From an uncultured Salinimicrobium sp. (GTDB taxonomy: Bacteria > Bacteroidota > Bacteroidia > Flavobacteriales > Flavobacteriaceae): a stretch of 64,000 nucleotides of DNA. Shown here in pieces: positions 44,983 through 53,652 of the stretch. A program made the translations under genes and the position numbers. The stretch's first letter is position 1. The number at the start of each line of letters is the position of its first letter. The notes under the pieces are model-generated. The model was not told where the DNA came from. It worked only from the letters and a program-made list of their open reading frames with translations, and did not search any database. The stretch is from the NCBI GenBank assembly GCA_946887075.1, contig CAMPKA010000008.1, forward strand, positions 1 to 64,000, read 5' to 3'.

Positions 44983-45276
44983 TTTATAAAGAAAAACAAA
45001 GGTTCAGGGCCCAATATACAAACTAAAAAGTCTAAAAAGAAAGCAATCGAAAGCAAATATTCTTTCCTTTTATTATTTATTGTTCTGATAATGAACTGAC
45101 ATACGGAAAGGATTTATTTGTATTCCTTGGCATTATTGCACATGGACGGGACACGGAAGTGACCAATATACTTCTAATCTCATTTATGAAGAGATTCTGG
45201 AGCAATCGATGAGGGATCAAATGAATTGATTACACCAGATGTAGGTCCGGTCTTGAGATTAAGGGAAAATCGCTAT
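44983..45276. other. AT-rich intergenic stretch, no gene seen
   Basis: About 290 bases upstream of the phosphoesterase gene. Stop codons are frequent in all frames. It looks like degraded sequence downstream of a truncated secreted-protein start at 45405. No promoter box is obvious. Confidence 0.5.
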
Positions 45277-45405
45277 TTAATCTGGATGAAAACAAGCAAA
45301 TGCAATATTCCCATTCTCATACCTTCTGCTCGATTCAGGATTTGGTTGTTGGGCAAAAATATTAGCTGAATAAAGCACAGTAAGTAAAAGGTATAATTTT
45401 TTCAT
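45277..45405 (-). pseudogene. Short secreted ORF, probable 5' remnant of a lost gene
   Basis: A 42-residue frame on the minus strand. It begins with a convincing signal peptide (MKKLYLLLTVLYSANIFAQ) and then runs only 23 residues (QPNPESSRRYENG...) to a stop. No continuation is found in other frames downstream. It starts 17 bases after the stop of the Ycf48-like lipoprotein gene in the same direction. It may be the broken start of a former secreted enzyme, or a true short exported peptide; I favour a remnant. Confidence 0.5.
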
Positions 45406-45421
45406 AACGGCCTGAGATTTT

Positions 45422-46345
45422 TTAATTTTTTAAAATAATGCCGTTATTGCCAATCACAATAATAGATTTTGAACCCCGGATTATCTTAGTTAATGTTGTG
45501 GTTCCTTCAAACACCAGAGTCCAGGATTTACCCCCATCAGAAGTGCTGTAAATATTGCCTGAATATGAACAAGCATAACCTGTTGTAGGGTTTGTAAAGA
45601 GTAGGGATGTAAAACTTTCTGGAATTGTGGATATTCTCCTCCATTTCTGTCCACCATCTGAGGTTTTGTAGAAACTTTCTTTTGTGGTGAAAAAAGCTTG
45701 GAGCGAATTTAAAATAGAAAGCGTCAGAATTTCTTGATCAATTTCCAAATTTTTGATCCAATGAATTCCACCGTCGTTTGACCTGTACAGGACTCCTTTT
45801 GACACCAAATCATGTGTGTCACCACCGGCAATGTACCAAATGTCTTGGAAATGAGCCATTATATCGCAGCTGTAGGCCTCCCTGAAGGTTAGTCTCCAGC
45901 TATTACCTGAATCAATTGTCTTATAGATTTTTCCACCTGTTACTAAGACTCCATCAAGAGGACTAGAAAATTCAATTGCATTAATGGGACTCGGATTTTC
46001 AGCGAAACCTTGAATGTCTTTAAAGCTTTGTCCGCCATCGGTAGAATGAAAAAGATTTTTACTTGCAATGAAAAAGGTCCGGGAACTTAGTATTTCGCAA
46101 CTGACAAATGCTTGGGAATTCACGGAGAGACTTAATGGCACCCATGATAATCCTTTATTTCTAGAGATTGAAGAAAAGCCTCTACTTCCCGTAATTAGAA
46201 GCATTTCATCTAAAACAGATATATCTGTTAAATCAGAATCAAAGTCCGTTGAAAGAACTTTAAAATCCATGGAATTATCTTTCATTGCTGGACTACTACA
46301 GCTGAAAATAAATAATAATCCTAAACTAAAAAGGAACTTTATCAT
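45422..46345 (-). CDS. Ycf48/BNR-repeat lipoprotein
   Basis: A 307-residue protein with a lipoprotein signal (LFIFSC, Cys16) and a predicted seven-bladed beta-propeller. Repeating blades end in S.DGG..W or close variants (HSTDGGQSF, KTIDSGNSW, RSNDGGIHW, KTSDGGQKW, STSDGGKSW), the Asp-box pattern of Ycf48-like and sialidase-type proteins. No catalytic residues are evident, so a binding or assembly role is more likely than enzyme action. Base composition is visibly more AT-rich than the flanking genes, pointing to an acquired gene. Confidence 0.9.
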   Translation of the reverse strand: MIKFLFSLGLLFIFSCSSPAMKDNSMDFKVLSTDFDSDLTDISVLDEMLLITGSRGFSSISRNKGLSWVPLSLSVNSQAFVSCEILSSRTFFIASKNLFHSTDGGQSFKDIQGFAENPSPINAIEFSSPLDGVLVTGGKIYKTIDSGNSWRLTFREAYSCDIMAHFQDIWYIAGGDTHDLVSKGVLYRSNDGGIHWIKNLEIDQEILTLSILNSLQAFFTTKESFYKTSDGGQKWRRISTIPESFTSLLFTNPTTGYACSYSGNIYSTSDGGKSWTLVFEGTTTLTKIIRGSKSIIVIGNNGIILKN

Positions 46346-46835
46346 TAGGTAAGAATTAATCTAAAGGCTTGTCAGTAGGGAAGAAAGTTCAATGTACAAA
46401 AGTTGTCTTAAAAAAAAGCTTTCGGAGATAGAAATGAATAAGGTGGATAGTTGTACCATAAATACTTACGAACCTGAGGCAAACGTGGAAAAACCTGGTA
46501 TCCCAAAGGTTATAAATAGCATGAAGGAAAACCCTATTCCATACTGAAATTCTTTCGCCAACTGAATATACGCCAGCATCATGGTTATAACTCCAAATAT
46601 CCGCATTATTTGTTCGAATCCATAGACTTCTCAGTGACCTTGGGTATAAAAAACGGATAAACCCTTTATCCTCTATGTTCAAATGGGGCTGCTCGCTATC
46701 AGAAGTTTCGAAATATGGGGGAACTCTTCTAAGACAATTAAGGAGGTCCATCTGGTTCCCAATGTTGCCGAATATCGGAAACCAGATGGTGGGAAGATAC
46801 CTGCGAATTGGATTTCAAGGCCTTCCATAAAAATC
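46346..46835. other. AT-rich stretch without a supported gene
   Basis: About 490 bases between the Ycf48-like gene and the promoter of the pRiA4b-type gene. A 120-codon open frame exists on the minus strand (46389-46751) but its sequence has no recognisable fold and its composition is aromatic- and Arg-rich in the manner of a chance frame. A GTTCGAATCC string near 46612 resembles a tRNA T-loop but lacks the paired arms. Confidence 0.5.
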
Positions 46836-46843
46836 TTACCTTT
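46836..46843 (+). promoter_or_regulatory. -7 box of the pRiA4b-type gene
   Basis: TACCTTTG, a perfect TAnnTTTG box 19 bases before ATG 46863. It marks the real start and excludes the in-frame stretch back to 46683. Confidence 0.55.
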
Positions 46844-46862
46844 GTCCAAAATTGTATACCCC

Positions 46863-47363
46863 ATGCTTTACAGGTTCAGAATCATACTAGACGCGGAAGA
46901 AGATGTTTTCAGAGACGTTGAGATCATGTCCGATAATACCCTGGAGGATCTTCATAATGTGATCCTGCAATCCTTCGGCTTTGACGGCAATGAAATGGCC
47001 TCCTTCTATGTCAGTGATGACGACTGGAACCAGGGAGAAGAGATTTCGCAGTTCGATATGACTGAAGGAGGAAGCGATATCCGCCTGATGAACGAGACAA
47101 CACTGGATGATGTCGTTTCGGAAGAACAGACCAAGCTTATTTACGTCTACGATTTCCTGAACATGTGGACCTTTCTGGTAGAACTGGCCGAGGTTGCTGA
47201 ACCAGATCCCGCGATGGATTATCCGAATCTGATGTTCGTCCACGGACAACTGCCCGCCGCTGCACCGGAAAAAGAATTTGAAGCCGAAAATGACGATTTC
47301 AGGGATGATGATCTGGACATCGACGATTATGATGACATGTCCTTTGACGTGAACTGGAATTAA
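46863..47363 (+). CDS. Plasmid pRiA4b ORF-3-like protein
   Basis: A 166-residue soluble protein. The start MLYRFRIILDAEEDVFRDVEI and the helix LEDLHNVILQSFGFDGNEMASFYV match the pRiA4b ORF-3 fold (PF07929), followed by IYVYDFLNMWTFLVEL. The last ~30 residues are strongly acidic (EAENDDFRDDDLDIDDYDD). Function is unknown; the fold is found in many bacterial genomes, sometimes with nucleic-acid proteins. The next gene, a nucleoid-associated protein, starts 84 bases later. Confidence 0.9.
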   Translation: MLYRFRIILDAEEDVFRDVEIMSDNTLEDLHNVILQSFGFDGNEMASFYVSDDDWNQGEEISQFDMTEGGSDIRLMNETTLDDVVSEEQTKLIYVYDFLNMWTFLVELAEVAEPDPAMDYPNLMFVHGQLPAAAPEKEFEAENDDFRDDDLDIDDYDDMSFDVNWN

Positions 47364-47447
47364 CATTTTACCCCGGAAATCCTTTCCCGAATTATCCCGG
47401 CATTTAATATCTTGCCGCTCCTTTGCGCATTTATAAACCAAACGCTG

Positions 47448-48506
47448 ATGATCAACCTATACAACGCCCAAATCGAGTCCCTGTCGATTCACAGGGTCGG
47501 AAATAAAAGCCGCAATGAACAGATCTTCCTGTCGGCACAGCCTTTTGAACTCAATGATGAGATCACCCCGCTGATCAAGGAATACTTCCTGAAACCCTTC
47601 CGGGAGAAGGAGGAAAACTACTTTCACTTCGCCAATGAGGTGGACGTGGAATTCAACTCGCTTTTCGAGATTTCCAAAACCATATTTGACGATCCCGCGT
47701 CCATTCACGAGCAGTCGAAGAAGATCACTACGCTGCTATTCGAGCAGTCCGCCCACCCCCATATCAAAAGCGGAGAAGTTTATATCGTGTATTTCGAAAA
47801 CATGCTGCTGGACAACGAAAAAACCGCTGCCATCGGGATCTTCAAATCAGAATTAAAACACGACTTTCTGCAATTTCAGGAAAAGGGAAGTATCCTGGAG
47901 ATGATCATCCAGCAGGGGATCAACCTGAATAAACTCGATAAGGGAGCCCTGATCTTCAACAGAAATCGGGAAGAGGGCTTTAAGGTGCTTTCCGTAGATT
48001 CCAATCGTTATGACACCAAATACTGGCTTGAAAACTTCCTCGGTGTGGATGTATTGGCGGACGAAAACTTCAACACCAAGAAATACCTGAAATTCTGCCA
48101 GAATTTTGCGAAGGATGTCGTCCTTCCCGCAGAGGATAAGAAGGAGGAAGTGATGTTCATGAATCGCAGTGTCGATTATTTCGCCAAGAACGATGATTTC
48201 GAGGAAACAGCCTTCCTGAATTCCGTGATGGAGAACCCGGACCTGATCCCGGAGTTCAAAAACTACAAAACTGAAAAAGCGCCCAAGTACAAGATCGAGG
48301 ATCTGACGAATTTCCCGATTTCCAATACCGCGGTAACTGCCGCCCGAAAATCGATCAAGAACACGATCAATCTCGACACAAACATCCAGATCAAAATGGA
48401 CTTCATCAATCCGGAATCTGCTGAAAAATTCGTCGAAAAGGGCTGGGATGAGGAAAGGCAGATGTATTACTACCTGGTCTACTTCAACAAGGAGCAGAAA
48501 AGCTGA
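47448..48506 (+). CDS. Nucleoid-associated protein, NdpA/YejK family
   Basis: A 352-residue protein of the NdpA (37-kDa nucleoid-associated protein) family. The start MINLYNAQIESLSIHRVGNK, the helix LFEQSAHPHIKSGEVYIVYF and LLDNEKTAAIGIFKSEL are family features. E. coli YejK binds DNA and associates with the nucleoid. ATG 47448 is preferred to the frame from 47412. It ends one base before the convergent kinase-like gene, with no terminator between the two. Confidence 0.92.
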   Translation: MINLYNAQIESLSIHRVGNKSRNEQIFLSAQPFELNDEITPLIKEYFLKPFREKEENYFHFANEVDVEFNSLFEISKTIFDDPASIHEQSKKITTLLFEQSAHPHIKSGEVYIVYFENMLLDNEKTAAIGIFKSELKHDFLQFQEKGSILEMIIQQGINLNKLDKGALIFNRNREEGFKVLSVDSNRYDTKYWLENFLGVDVLADENFNTKKYLKFCQNFAKDVVLPAEDKKEEVMFMNRSVDYFAKNDDFEETAFLNSVMENPDLIPEFKNYKTEKAPKYKIEDLTNFPISNTAVTAARKSIKNTINLDTNIQIKMDFINPESAEKFVEKGWDEERQMYYYLVYFNKEQKS

Positions 48507-49568
48507 TCACAACAGGCGTTTCATGTTGACATCCTCGTAGTTCCTGCGCACGAAATCCAGGGCCGTTCTTAAGATTTGTCCCATGGATCTGGCCCGTTTA
48601 AATTTCATGTCACTCGAGAATTCATAGAGTTCCTTCCGGAGGCGTTTGACGTTCTGCATGGTGGAGACATGATCGTTGAGGATACAGCGGAGGAGTTCTT
48701 TATACCGGCTCTGGGCATTGATGATCCGCTTGGCCAGCAGAGATCGTTCCTCTTTCCTGTATTGTTCTATCGAAGACTCCTGTAATTTCTCCGACACGAG
48801 CTGCACCATTTTGAAATTTTCCTTGAAGAACTGTGGCCGGTACACCTTCAGGCTACCCTCATAACACTGCTGGTCAAAATCGATTGCCCGGATCTGGTAT
48901 TCCACATGATCGAAATCATGGGTGGGAATGATTACATAGTTGTAGGACCGCATATCCCCAAGTAGTCGTATGGTGCAGCGTTCATTGAATTTTACAAACT
49001 GCTTGGCAATCTGGGTCTTGGCCCTGTTGTCGCAGTGCGGAAGTTCATCATCGATAAAGACATCCCCAGGTATCCCGGCGATATGCTCCTCAATAAGGGT
49101 ATCCCGGTAAACCAGAAAATTGATTCGGTGGGGTGAAAGGATGTGTTCGAATTCAAGGCCATAGATCCTTGAGGCATCTGCCCGCTTCACATAAAAGTAG
49201 GTAAAGCTGTCATTGAGGACGTTCCTGACCTTGATCCGGAAGGGCTTGGAATTTCCGAAAGTACAGTAGTCTATGGCATCGACGTTCAGAAATTCCAAAG
49301 AATCGTCACTCCCGTCGGAATGTAATATCGTATAGACCTGTTTCAGGCTAAGATCGATCCCGTTTCTCTCATGGTCAGGATAGAAACAGCGAACCCAGAA
49401 GGTATCCTCCTCATGCTGATTGTACACGACTACTGAACCTGAGAAGCGAAGAAGATCATCGTAAAAAACCGGAATTTTTGTGGTTCGGTTGTATTTACCG
49501 AGGTATTTGAGCAGGCGATCACTGATGGGAAAGGAGGGTTTTTTTCTGGACATCAGTTGCTGGGCCAT
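48507..49568 (-). CDS. Conserved hypothetical with kinase-like catalytic motifs
   Basis: A 353-residue soluble protein without a named family that I recognise. The middle holds HILSPHRINFLVYRDT, then EEHIAGIPGD, followed by LLGDMRSYNYVII and IRAIDFDQQ. The spacing D205-x4-N210 and then D230-F-D232 copies the catalytic loop and DFG-type metal motif of kinase-fold phosphotransferases, and EEHIAGIPG resembles the hinge of APH/HipA-type enzymes. A Lys/Arg-rich helical region follows (residues ~270-353). The start is set at 49568 because the promoter box lies at 49583-49590, just upstream; a longer frame to 49619 would cross it. Kinase activity is inference. Confidence 0.7.
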   Translation of the reverse strand: MAQQLMSRKKPSFPISDRLLKYLGKYNRTTKIPVFYDDLLRFSGSVVVYNQHEEDTFWVRCFYPDHERNGIDLSLKQVYTILHSDGSDDSLEFLNVDAIDYCTFGNSKPFRIKVRNVLNDSFTYFYVKRADASRIYGLEFEHILSPHRINFLVYRDTLIEEHIAGIPGDVFIDDELPHCDNRAKTQIAKQFVKFNERCTIRLLGDMRSYNYVIIPTHDFDHVEYQIRAIDFDQQCYEGSLKVYRPQFFKENFKMVQLVSEKLQESSIEQYRKEERSLLAKRIINAQSRYKELLRCILNDHVSTMQNVKRLRKELYEFSSDMKFKRARSMGQILRTALDFVRRNYEDVNMKRLL

Positions 49569-49582
49569 AACGGGGTTTTTTC

Positions 49583-49590
49583 CAAAAATA
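49583..49590 (-). promoter_or_regulatory. -7 box of the kinase-like gene
   Basis: TATTTTTG on the minus strand, 14 bases before ATG 49568. It is divergent from the ABC exporter promoter. Confidence 0.55.
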
Positions 49591-49611
49591 TAATTTCTTT
49601 TGGACCTCCCC

Positions 49612-49639
49612 TGTAACAAAACGTTAACTTGGACGTCAG
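49612..49639 (+). promoter_or_regulatory. Candidate ECF-sigma promoter of the ABC exporter, TGTAAC-N16-CGTCAG
   Basis: TGTAAC at 49612-49617, 16 bases, CGTCAG at 49634-49639, 19 bases before the TTG start of the ATP-binding gene. This is the closest of the sites to the ECF form I recall for Bacteroidota (TGTAAC and CGTC). Confidence 0.6.
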
Positions 49640-49658
49640 ATTTTAAAAGCCATTCCTA

Positions 49659-50561
49659 TTGAATTCAATTCTCGAGATCAGCAACCTTACTAAGAAATAC
49701 GGTCCTGTCACAGCAGTCAAGGACCTGTCATTCACAATCGAAAAGGGAAATGTTTACGGCATTTTAGGACCCAACGGCAGCGGAAAGTCTACCACTCTGG
49801 GAATAGTGCTTAATGTGGTGAACCCTACCAGCGGAAGCTTCCGTTGGTTCGACGGCACCAGTAGCACCCACGATGCCTTAAAGAAAGTGGGTGCCATAAT
49901 TGAACGCCCGAATTTCTATCCCTATATGACTGCAAGGCAGAACCTGGGCCTGGTCTGCAAGATCAAAATGGTTTCCCAGGACAAAATCGAGGAGAAACTC
50001 GAGCTGGTGGGCCTTCTTGAAAGGAAAGACAGTAAATTCCGGACCTTTTCCCTGGGAATGAAGCAACGCCTGGCCATTGCCTCTGCCCTGCTCAATGATC
50101 CCGAGATCCTCATCCTTGATGAACCAACCAATGGTCTGGATCCCCAGGGCATTCACCAGATCCGGCAGATCATAACCAAGATTGCCGCAGGTGGGACCAC
50201 TATTCTGCTGGCCTCGCACCTGCTTGACGAAGTCGAGAAGGTATGTTCCCATGTCGTTATTATCCGTAAAGGACAAAAGCTCTACAGCGGACGCGTGGAT
50301 GAGATGAATGCGAGCCATGGCTTTTTCGAGCTCAAATCCTCGGACCCGGTCAGACTGGAGCGCCTCCTCGAGGAGCATGCCTCCATCGGAAAAATCACCC
50401 GGAAAGGAGAAACGACCGTGGCCTTTTTGGAGTCCCCGCTTGATGCCGAGGAGCTGAATTCCTACTGTTACGAAAAAGGGCTTGTCCTTTCTCAACTGAT
50501 CAAAAGAAGGGAAAGTCTTGAGGAACAATTCCTTCAATTAACAAATCAAAAAACCGCCTGA
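49659..50561 (+). CDS. ABC transporter ATP-binding protein
   Basis: A 300-residue ATPase. Walker A is GPNGSGKST, the signature motif FSLGMKQRLAIA, Walker B ILILDEPTNGLDPQG, and the switch HLLDEVEKVC. A C-terminal domain of ~80 residues follows. The layout is that of exporter ATPases of the NatA/CcmA group (drug, Na+ or lipid export). The start is TTG 49659 (first residues NSILEISNLTKKYG); the next ATG is beyond the Walker region. It overlaps the permease gene by one base (TGATG). Confidence 0.93.
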   Translation: MNSILEISNLTKKYGPVTAVKDLSFTIEKGNVYGILGPNGSGKSTTLGIVLNVVNPTSGSFRWFDGTSSTHDALKKVGAIIERPNFYPYMTARQNLGLVCKIKMVSQDKIEEKLELVGLLERKDSKFRTFSLGMKQRLAIASALLNDPEILILDEPTNGLDPQGIHQIRQIITKIAAGGTTILLASHLLDEVEKVCSHVVIIRKGQKLYSGRVDEMNASHGFFELKSSDPVRLERLLEEHASIGKITRKGETTVAFLESPLDAEELNSYCYEKGLVLSQLIKRRESLEEQFLQLTNQKTA

Positions 50562-51397
50562 TGCTCCGATTACTCAATATAGAATATCACAAGTTATTTT
50601 ATAACCGCTCGACCCGTGTCCTGGTCAGCGCCTACTTTATCCTGATCACCTTTATCGCCCTGATCGCTTCGATCAAATTTGAGTTCGGAGGAGTGGAAAT
50701 CCGCCTTGCCGACCAGGGAATCTTCAACTTTCCCTATATCTGGCACTTTAACAGTTATATCGCCGCCCTGCTTAAACTATTCCTGGCCATAGTGATCGTT
50801 TCAATGATGTCCAATGAATATTCGAACCGAACCCTGAAACAGAACCTGATTGACGGACTCAGTAAAAAGGAGTTCATCCTTTCCAAATTCCTGGTGGTTG
50901 TGAGTTTTGCCTTGCTTTCCACTATTTTTCTGTTCATCGTGTCGCTGATCCTGGGACTCGTATTCTCGGATTATACCGAGGCATCGATCATCTTTTCGGA
51001 TTTGGAGTATCTCCTGGCCTTCCTGGTAAAGCTCACCGGATTCTTCGCCTTCTGTATGTTTCTAGGCATCCTGGTAAAACGTTCCGCCTTTGCCCTCGGG
51101 TTTTTGTTTATCTGGTGGATCATGGAGAATGTCATCCGGGGAATTCTTCAAATAAACTACTTCAAAGGGAATGTGATCGCGGAGAACATCGACCGCTTCT
51201 TTCCCCTGGAGTCAATGAGCATCCTGATCAAGGAACCTTTTACCCGTCTCAATGTAGTGCAATCTGCGGCCAATCAGCTCGATTCCGCAATTGTCAAAGA
51301 CTACGCGATTCACTGGTACCAGCTACTGATCGTTCTAGTTTGGATCTTTATATTCGTTTATCTTTCCTACTGGCTGCTCAAGAGAAGAGACCTTTAG
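50561..51397 (+). CDS. ABC transporter permease
   Basis: A 278-residue permease of ABC-2 type with about six membrane segments: residues ~20-40, ~65-85 (AALLKLFLAIVIVSMM), ~105-130 (VVSFALLSTIFLFIVSLILGLVF), ~145-170, ~175-190 and ~250-275 (LLIVLVWIFIFVYLSYWLL). It lies in the same reading unit as the ATP-binding gene (TGATG overlap). Substrate is unknown. Control by an ECF promoter upstream of the pair suggests an envelope-protection or drug-export role, as inference. Confidence 0.93.
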   Translation: MLRLLNIEYHKLFYNRSTRVLVSAYFILITFIALIASIKFEFGGVEIRLADQGIFNFPYIWHFNSYIAALLKLFLAIVIVSMMSNEYSNRTLKQNLIDGLSKKEFILSKFLVVVSFALLSTIFLFIVSLILGLVFSDYTEASIIFSDLEYLLAFLVKLTGFFAFCMFLGILVKRSAFALGFLFIWWIMENVIRGILQINYFKGNVIAENIDRFFPLESMSILIKEPFTRLNVVQSAANQLDSAIVKDYAIHWYQLLIVLVWIFIFVYLSYWLLKRRDL

Positions 51398-51452
51398 TTC
51401 ACACTGTCCTGAAATATAAACCCTTGGGCACGGCCTTTGCTCAAGAAAATGG

Positions 51453-51460
51453 TATTTTTG
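51453..51460 (+). promoter_or_regulatory. -7 box of uvrB
   Basis: TATTTTTG, a perfect TAnnTTTG box 19 bases before the uvrB start codon. No SOS-type operator is apparent. Confidence 0.5.
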
Positions 51461-51479
51461 CTCAGCATAGAAAACCAAG

Positions 51480-53483
51480 ATGAAATTCAGGGTACAATCG
51501 GATTTTACCCCAACTGGGGATCAGCCACAGGCTATATCGCAACTGGTCGCCGGTATCAGGGGCGGAGAAAAATACCAGACACTGCTCGGGGTAACCGGAT
51601 CGGGTAAGACTTTCACTGTGGCTAATGTCATTGAGGAGGTCCAGAAACCCACCCTTGTGCTCGCCCACAACAAGACCCTTGCTGCACAACTTTATTCAGA
51701 ATTTAAGCAGTTTTTCCCGGACAACGCGGTAGAATACTTTGTAAGCTACTACGATTATTATCAGCCGGAGGCTTTTATCCCCTCTTCGGGGACCTATATT
51801 GAAAAGGATCTATCAATCAACGAGGAGATCGAAAAAATGAGGCTCAGCACCACCTCCTCCCTGCTTTCAGGAAGAAGGGATGTCATTGTAGTCGCCTCGG
51901 TTTCCTGCCTCTATGGGATTGGAAATCCGGTTGAATTCAGGAAAAATGTGATCAGCATCGAACGGGATATGCTGCTCTCCCGCACCAAACTGCTACATAA
52001 ACTCGTACAAAGTCTCTACTCCAGGACCGAAGCCGATTTTACCCACGGGAACTTTCGCATAAAGGGCGACACGGTTGATGTCTTTCCCAGTTACGCGGAC
52101 AATGCCTTCAGGATCCATTTCTTTGGAGATGAGATAGAGGAAATCGAAGCATTTGACCCTGCCACCAATGAAGTTATCGAAAAATATGACCGGCTGAACA
52201 TTTATCCGGCCAATATGTTTGTAACCTCTCCTGAGGTCCTGCAAGGGGCAATCCGCCAGATCCAGGATGATCTGGTTAAGCAGGTGGGTTATTTTCAGGA
52301 GATTGGAAAACATCTTGAGGCCAAGCGGCTCGATGAACGAACCAATTTCGACCTGGAAATGATCCGCGAATTGGGCTACTGCTCCGGGATCGAGAATTAT
52401 TCGAGATACCTGGACGGAAGACTGCCGGGAACCAGGCCCTTCTGTCTCCTGGATTATTTCCCGGAGGATTACCTGATGATCGTGGACGAGAGTCACGTGA
52501 CGATCCCACAGGTCCATGCGATGTATGGAGGTGACCGGTCCCGAAAGGAGACCCTGGTGGATTACGGATTCCGGCTTCCTGCAGCGATGGATAACCGACC
52601 GCTGAAATTCGAGGAATTCGAAATGCTGCAGAACCAGGTGATCAACGTAAGCGCAACGCCGGCCGATTATGAGCTTCAAAAATCCGAAGGCGTCTATATC
52701 GAGCAGGTCATCAGACCTACCGGTCTGTTGGATCCCGTCATTGAGGTGCGGCCGAGTTTGAACCAGATAGATGACCTCATCGAGGAAATACAGCTAAGGA
52801 TAGACAAGGACCAGCGGATCCTGGTAACCACCCTGACAAAACGAATGGCGGAGGAACTCACCAAGTATCTCAGCCGAATTGAGATCCGGTGCCGTTATAT
52901 CCATAGCGATGTCGACACCCTGGAACGCGTAGAGATCATGCAGGACCTGCGCAAAGGCCTTTTTGATGTCCTTGTCGGGGTGAATTTGTTACGGGAGGGA
53001 CTGGATCTGCCAGAGGTATCCCTGGTGGCCATCATAGATGCCGATAAGGAAGGCTTCCTCAGGAGCAATCGCTCCCTGACCCAAACAATCGGGCGGGCGG
53101 CGCGGCATCTTGAAGGAAAAGCGATCATGTATGCTGATAAGATAACGGATAGCATGCAGAAGACCATCGACGAGACGGAATACAGACGAAACAAACAGTT
53201 GGAATACAACGCGGCTCACAATATCACCCCTACGGCCTTGAGAAAATCCTTTGAGAACATGCTCATCAGGAAGAAACCGGAGCCCTATCGGTACGAGGTG
53301 GCCCCGGACCTTCAAACTGCAGAAGAAGAAACGGAGTTCTTCAGCAAGCCCCAACTCGAAAAGCGTATCAGGGAGAAACGAAAGGCCATGGAGGCTGCTG
53401 CCAAAGAATTGGATTTTATGACCGCCGCCCGGCTTAGGGATGAGATCAAGATGCTCCAGGCAAAACTTCAGGAGGTATCCTGA
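51480..53483 (+). CDS. uvrB: UvrABC excision nuclease subunit B
   Basis: A 667-residue DNA-damage recognition ATPase of nucleotide-excision repair. Walker A is GVTGSGKT (near residue 40), the beta-hairpin block YFVSYYDYYQPEAFIP is intact, helicase motifs include MIVDESHVTIPQ and LREGLDLPEVSLVAI, and the C-terminal UVR domain reads LEKRIREKRKAMEAAAKELDFMTAARLRDEI (cut here), which binds UvrC. Normal full length. It has its own promoter and ends before a bidirectional terminator. Confidence 0.98.
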   Translation: MKFRVQSDFTPTGDQPQAISQLVAGIRGGEKYQTLLGVTGSGKTFTVANVIEEVQKPTLVLAHNKTLAAQLYSEFKQFFPDNAVEYFVSYYDYYQPEAFIPSSGTYIEKDLSINEEIEKMRLSTTSSLLSGRRDVIVVASVSCLYGIGNPVEFRKNVISIERDMLLSRTKLLHKLVQSLYSRTEADFTHGNFRIKGDTVDVFPSYADNAFRIHFFGDEIEEIEAFDPATNEVIEKYDRLNIYPANMFVTSPEVLQGAIRQIQDDLVKQVGYFQEIGKHLEAKRLDERTNFDLEMIRELGYCSGIENYSRYLDGRLPGTRPFCLLDYFPEDYLMIVDESHVTIPQVHAMYGGDRSRKETLVDYGFRLPAAMDNRPLKFEEFEMLQNQVINVSATPADYELQKSEGVYIEQVIRPTGLLDPVIEVRPSLNQIDDLIEEIQLRIDKDQRILVTTLTKRMAEELTKYLSRIEIRCRYIHSDVDTLERVEIMQDLRKGLFDVLVGVNLLREGLDLPEVSLVAIIDADKEGFLRSNRSLTQTIGRAARHLEGKAIMYADKITDSMQKTIDETEYRRNKQLEYNAAHNITPTALRKSFENMLIRKKPEPYRYEVAPDLQTAEEETEFFSKPQLEKRIREKRKAMEAAAKELDFMTAARLRDEIKMLQAKLQEVS

Positions 53484-53590
53484 ATCGCATAGGATGGCCG
53501 GAAATCAATGTACGTGTACCTGGGTTTAGCACGGATGGCGAATTGCAGTAATTCAAGGAATACTACTGCACCGCCTGGTGAGGCACTGCA

Positions 53591-53626
53591 CAAAAAGAAA
53601 AACCGCCTCATTTATTAATGAGACGG
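53591..53626 (-). terminator. Terminator between uvrB and the Hsp20 gene
   Basis: CCGCCTCAT (53603-53611) with ATGAGACGG (53618-53626), one C-A mismatch, loop TTATTA. On the minus strand a T-rich tract follows, so it best serves the Hsp20 gene; it may also stop uvrB transcripts. Confidence 0.8.
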
Positions 53627-53652
53627 CCTCTTCCTTCAGATTGTAAAAGAAT

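Noticed and set aside
46605..46625. GTTCGAATCC string resembling a tRNA T-loop
   Set aside because: The bases on each side do not pair to form a T-arm and no other tRNA arms are found.
46389..46751. 120-codon open frame on the minus strand
   Set aside because: No domain, no start context, odd composition and partly overlapping the region before the pRiA4b-type gene.
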